Positions 61,742-64,000 of a stretch of 64,000 nucleotides of DNA are shown piece by piece. The position numbers and the translations under genes are program-made. The notes under the pieces were generated by a model. That model searched no databases. It was given only the letters and a program-made list of their open reading frames with translations, and was not told where the DNA came from. Within the stretch, counting starts at the first letter, position 1; the number at the start of each line of letters is the position of its first letter. This DNA comes from Ulva prolifera (Eukaryota; Chlorophyta; Ulvophyceae; Ulvales; Ulvaceae). The stretch lies in assembly GCA_023078555.1 (NCBI GenBank), contig JALAAN010000010.1, positions 682,001 to 746,000 of the forward strand, written 5' to 3'.

Positions 61742-62684
61742 GAATGTGGTCTAGAAGTTTGGAGGCAATCAAGTGACAAGTCAGGGCAAGGGTTGCTATC
61801 AATGTTGAAATGGCAGCGCGCTCTCCCGCCCCTCATGCAGAAATCTCGCCCTCACAAAAACAGGTTCCCAACCTCACGTTCGGGGCTGAATCTTTGCACA
61901 TGATGCTCTCTATGTCAAAGGAATGTGGTGTAGAAGTTTGGAGGCAATCAAGTGATAAGTCAGGGCAAGGGTTGCTATCAATGTTGAAAAGGCAGCGCGC
62001 TCTCCCGCCCCTCATGCAGAAATCCCGCGCCTCACAAAAACAGGTTCCCAACCTCACGTTTGGGGCTGAATCTTTGCACATGATACTCTCTATGTCAAAG
62101 GAATGTCATGTAGAAGTTTGGAGGCAATCAAGTGATAAGTCAGGGCAAGGGCTGCTATCAATGTTGAAATGGCAGCGCGCTCTCCCGCCACTCATGCAGA
62201 AATCCCGCGCTTCACAAAAACAGGTTCCCAACCTCACGTTAGGGGCTGAATCTTTGCACATGATGCTCTCTATGTCAAAGGAATGTGGTCTAGAAGTTTG
62301 GAGGCAATCAAGTGACAAGTCAGGGCAAGGGTTGCTATCAATGTTGAAATGGCAGCGCGCTCTCCCGCCCCTCATGCAGAAATCTCGCCCTCACAAAAAC
62401 AGGTTCCCAACCTCACGTTCGGGGCTGAATCTTTGCACATGATGCTCTCTATGTCAAAGGAATGTGGTGTAGAAGTTTGGAGGCAATCAAGTGATAAGTC
62501 AGGGCAAGGGTTGCTATCAATGTTGAAAAGGCAGCGCGCTCTCCCGCCCCTCATGCAGAAATCCCGCGCCTCACAAAAACAGGTTCCCAACCTCACGTTT
62601 GGGGCTGAATCTTTGCACATGATACTCTCTATGTCAAAGGAATGTCATGTAGAAGTTTGGAGGCAATCAAGTGATAAGTCAGGG
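61672..62684 (+). repeat. 539-bp, 3-monomer tandem duplication
   Basis: About 61672-62145 matches about 62211-62684 at offset 539. Each copy has a short 'gttcgggg' monomer, an 'aaaaggcag' monomer with 'gtttgggg' and 'gatactc', and 'aatgtcatgtag'. In the left copy the last monomer ends 'agggcaagggctgct', in the right copy 'agggctagggctgct'. Confidence 0.85.
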
Positions 62685-63957
62685 CTAGGGCTGCTATCAA
62701 TGTTGAAATGGCAGCACGCTCTCCCGCCACTCATGCAGAAATCTCGCCCTCGCAAAAACAGGTTCCCAACCTCACTTTAGGGGCTGAATCTTTGCACATG
62801 ATGCTATCTATGTCAAATTAATGTGATGTGATGGTTTGGAGGCAATCAAGTGATAACTCAGGGCAAGGGTTGCTATCAATGTTGAAATGGCAGCGTGCTC
62901 CCATGCCACTCATGCAGAATTCTCGCACCTCACCAAAACAGGTTCCCAACCTCACCTTAGGGGCTGAATCTTTGCACATGATGCTCTCTATGTCAAAGGA
63001 ATGTGGTGTAGAAGTTTGGAGGCAATCAAGTGATAAGTCAGGGCAAGGGCTCCTATCAATGTTGAAATGGCAGCGCGCTCTCCCGCCACTCATGCAGAAA
63101 TCTCGCCCTCACAAAAACAGGTTCCCAACCTCACGTTAAGGGCTGAATCTTTGCACATGATGCTATCTATGTCAAATTAATGTGATGTGAGGGTTTGGAG
63201 GCAATCAAGTGATAACTCAGGGCTAGGGCTGCTTTAAATGTTGAAATGGCAGCGTGCTCCCATGCCACTCATGCAGAAATCTCGCACCTCACAAAAACAG
63301 GTTCCCAACCTCACCTTAGGGGCTGAATCTTTGCACATGATGCTCTCTATGTCAAAGGAATGTGGTGTAGAAGTTTGGAGGCAATCAAGTGATAAGTCAG
63401 GGCTAGGGCTGCTATCAATGATGAAATGGCAGCGCGCTCTCCCGCCACTCATGCAGAAATCCCGCGCCTCACAAAAACAGGTTCCCAACCTCACGTTAGG
63501 GGCTGAATCTTTGCACATGATGCTCTCTTTGTCAAAGGAATGTGGTCTAGAAATTTGGAGGCAATCAAGTGATAAGTCAGGGCTAGGGCTGCTATCAATG
63601 TTGAAATGGCAGCGTGCTCCCATGCCACTCATGCAAAAATCTCGCGCCTCACAAAAACATGTTCCCAACCTCATTTTTGAGGCTGAATCTTTGCACATGA
63701 TGCTCTCTATGTCACAGGAATGTGGTCTAGAAGTTTGGAGGCAATCAAGTGACAAGTCAGGGCAAGGGCTGCTATCAATGTTGAAATGGCAGCGCGCTCT
63801 CCCGCCACACATGCAGGAATCCCGCGCCTCACAAAAACATGTTCCCAACCTCACGTTAGGGGCTGAATCTTTGCACATGATGCTCTCTATGTCAAAGGAA
63901 TGTGGTCTAGAAGTTTGGAGGCAATCAAGTGATAAGTCAGGGCTAGGGCTGCCATCA
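62685..63957 (+). repeat. EcoRI block fused to a five-monomer block
   Basis: The 'gatgg' subtype 'aaattaatg' monomer (62700) and EcoRI monomer (62879) are followed directly by the seventh five-monomer block (63059-63957). In the other long copies the EcoRI monomer leads to a 'gcacgc' (or, in domain 1, 'gtacgc') short monomer and a 'cccaagcc' monomer. The joint lies inside the monomer at 62879, whose right end reads 'agggcaagggctcct' in place of 'agggctagggctgct'. Confidence 0.82.
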
Positions 63958-64000
63958 ATGTTGAAATGGCAGCGTGCTCCCATGCCACTCATGCAGAAAT
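63958..64000 (+). repeat. Partial monomer at window end
   Basis: The first 43 bases of a further monomer ('gcgtgctcccatgccactc' form). The array continues beyond the window. The first 170 bases of the window are likewise the tail of a monomer. Confidence 0.95.

Larger units (their letters stand above)
1..64000 (+). repeat. Satellite DNA array, 179/180-bp monomer, whole window
   Basis: Every line of the window reads as the same unit, recognised by the fixed words 'ggggctgaatctttgcacat', 'agtttggaggcaatcaag' and 'ctcatgcag', recurring every 179 or 180 bases. From the first full monomer start (171) to the last (63958) is 63787 bp, which fits about 355 units with a net shortfall of about 113 bases from 180 x 355, so roughly a third of the units are 179 bp. 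All units point the same way. No other sequence interrupts the array: no transposon, no unique DNA, no RNA gene and no credible gene. Monomer length close to nucleosome spacing, higher-order repeats and homogenised blocks are typical of centromeric or heterochromatic satellites in eukaryotes (established for the class). Placement at a centromere is inference. I do not recognise the family by name. Confidence 0.97.

Noticed and set aside
1-64000. CRISPR-like array (regular repeats)
   Set aside because: The unit is about 180 bp with no unique spacers between short repeats, and there are no associated genes.
1-64000. CENP-B box
   Set aside because: Neither strand fits the TTCG-N4-A-N2-CGGG core. 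The only TTCG ('gttcggggctgaatc') and the CCCG sites have the wrong following bases.

Overview
The window is one uninterrupted tandem satellite array. From base 1 to base 64000 it holds nothing but head-to-tail copies, all in the same orientation, of one monomer of 180 or 179 bp (about 49% GC). Counting from the monomer start I use (the ATGTTGAAA motif), there are about 355 complete monomers between 171 and 63957, plus a partial one at each end. I see no gene, RNA gene, transposon insertion, inverted segment, CRISPR, promoter or terminator. Long open frames exist on both strands, but they follow from a repeat length divisible by three and are not genes. The array implies a eukaryotic genome: a nucleosome-scale monomer, higher-order repeat structure, and CpG-decay patterns that fit germline DNA methylation. 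The form is that of centromeric or other heterochromatic satellites. I do not recognise the family and cannot name the organism or the chromosomal location.

Layout. Monomers differ at a limited set of positions whose alternative states recur in many combinations. Three domains can be told apart. Domain 1 (1 to about 5.9 kb) and domain 3 (about 30.9 to 64 kb) share rare states: an EcoRI-site monomer, 'aatgtcatgtag', 'ttcacaacatc' and 'aggccatcaag'. Domain 2 (about 5.9 to 30.5 kb) lacks these and instead carries 'cattttccc', 'gataaatcag' and a 1-bp-deleted monomer. The state 'aatgtgctctag' appears in late domain 1 and throughout domain 2.

Higher-order repeats. Duplicated multi-monomer blocks at many offsets show repeated unequal exchange. 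Clear cases are offsets of 1257, 1975, 3053, 4309, 4851, 2156, 9885, 3414, 4493, 11502, 1439 and 539 bp. The most regular is a 1437-bp, 8-monomer unit repeated about 3.1 times at 50.74-55.17 kb with no difference that I could find. Two tandem duplications (3053 bp at 7.9-14.0 kb, 3414 bp at 35.5-42.3 kb) have breakpoints resolvable to under 12 bp.

The main anomaly is 28.11-32.01 kb, at the junction of domains 2 and 3. Nearly all irregular indels of the window cluster there. Most of them look like two alternative monomer states merged into one string (both bases kept, or the discordant base dropped). This suggests an assembly consensus artefact, or less likely a real domain-boundary zone.
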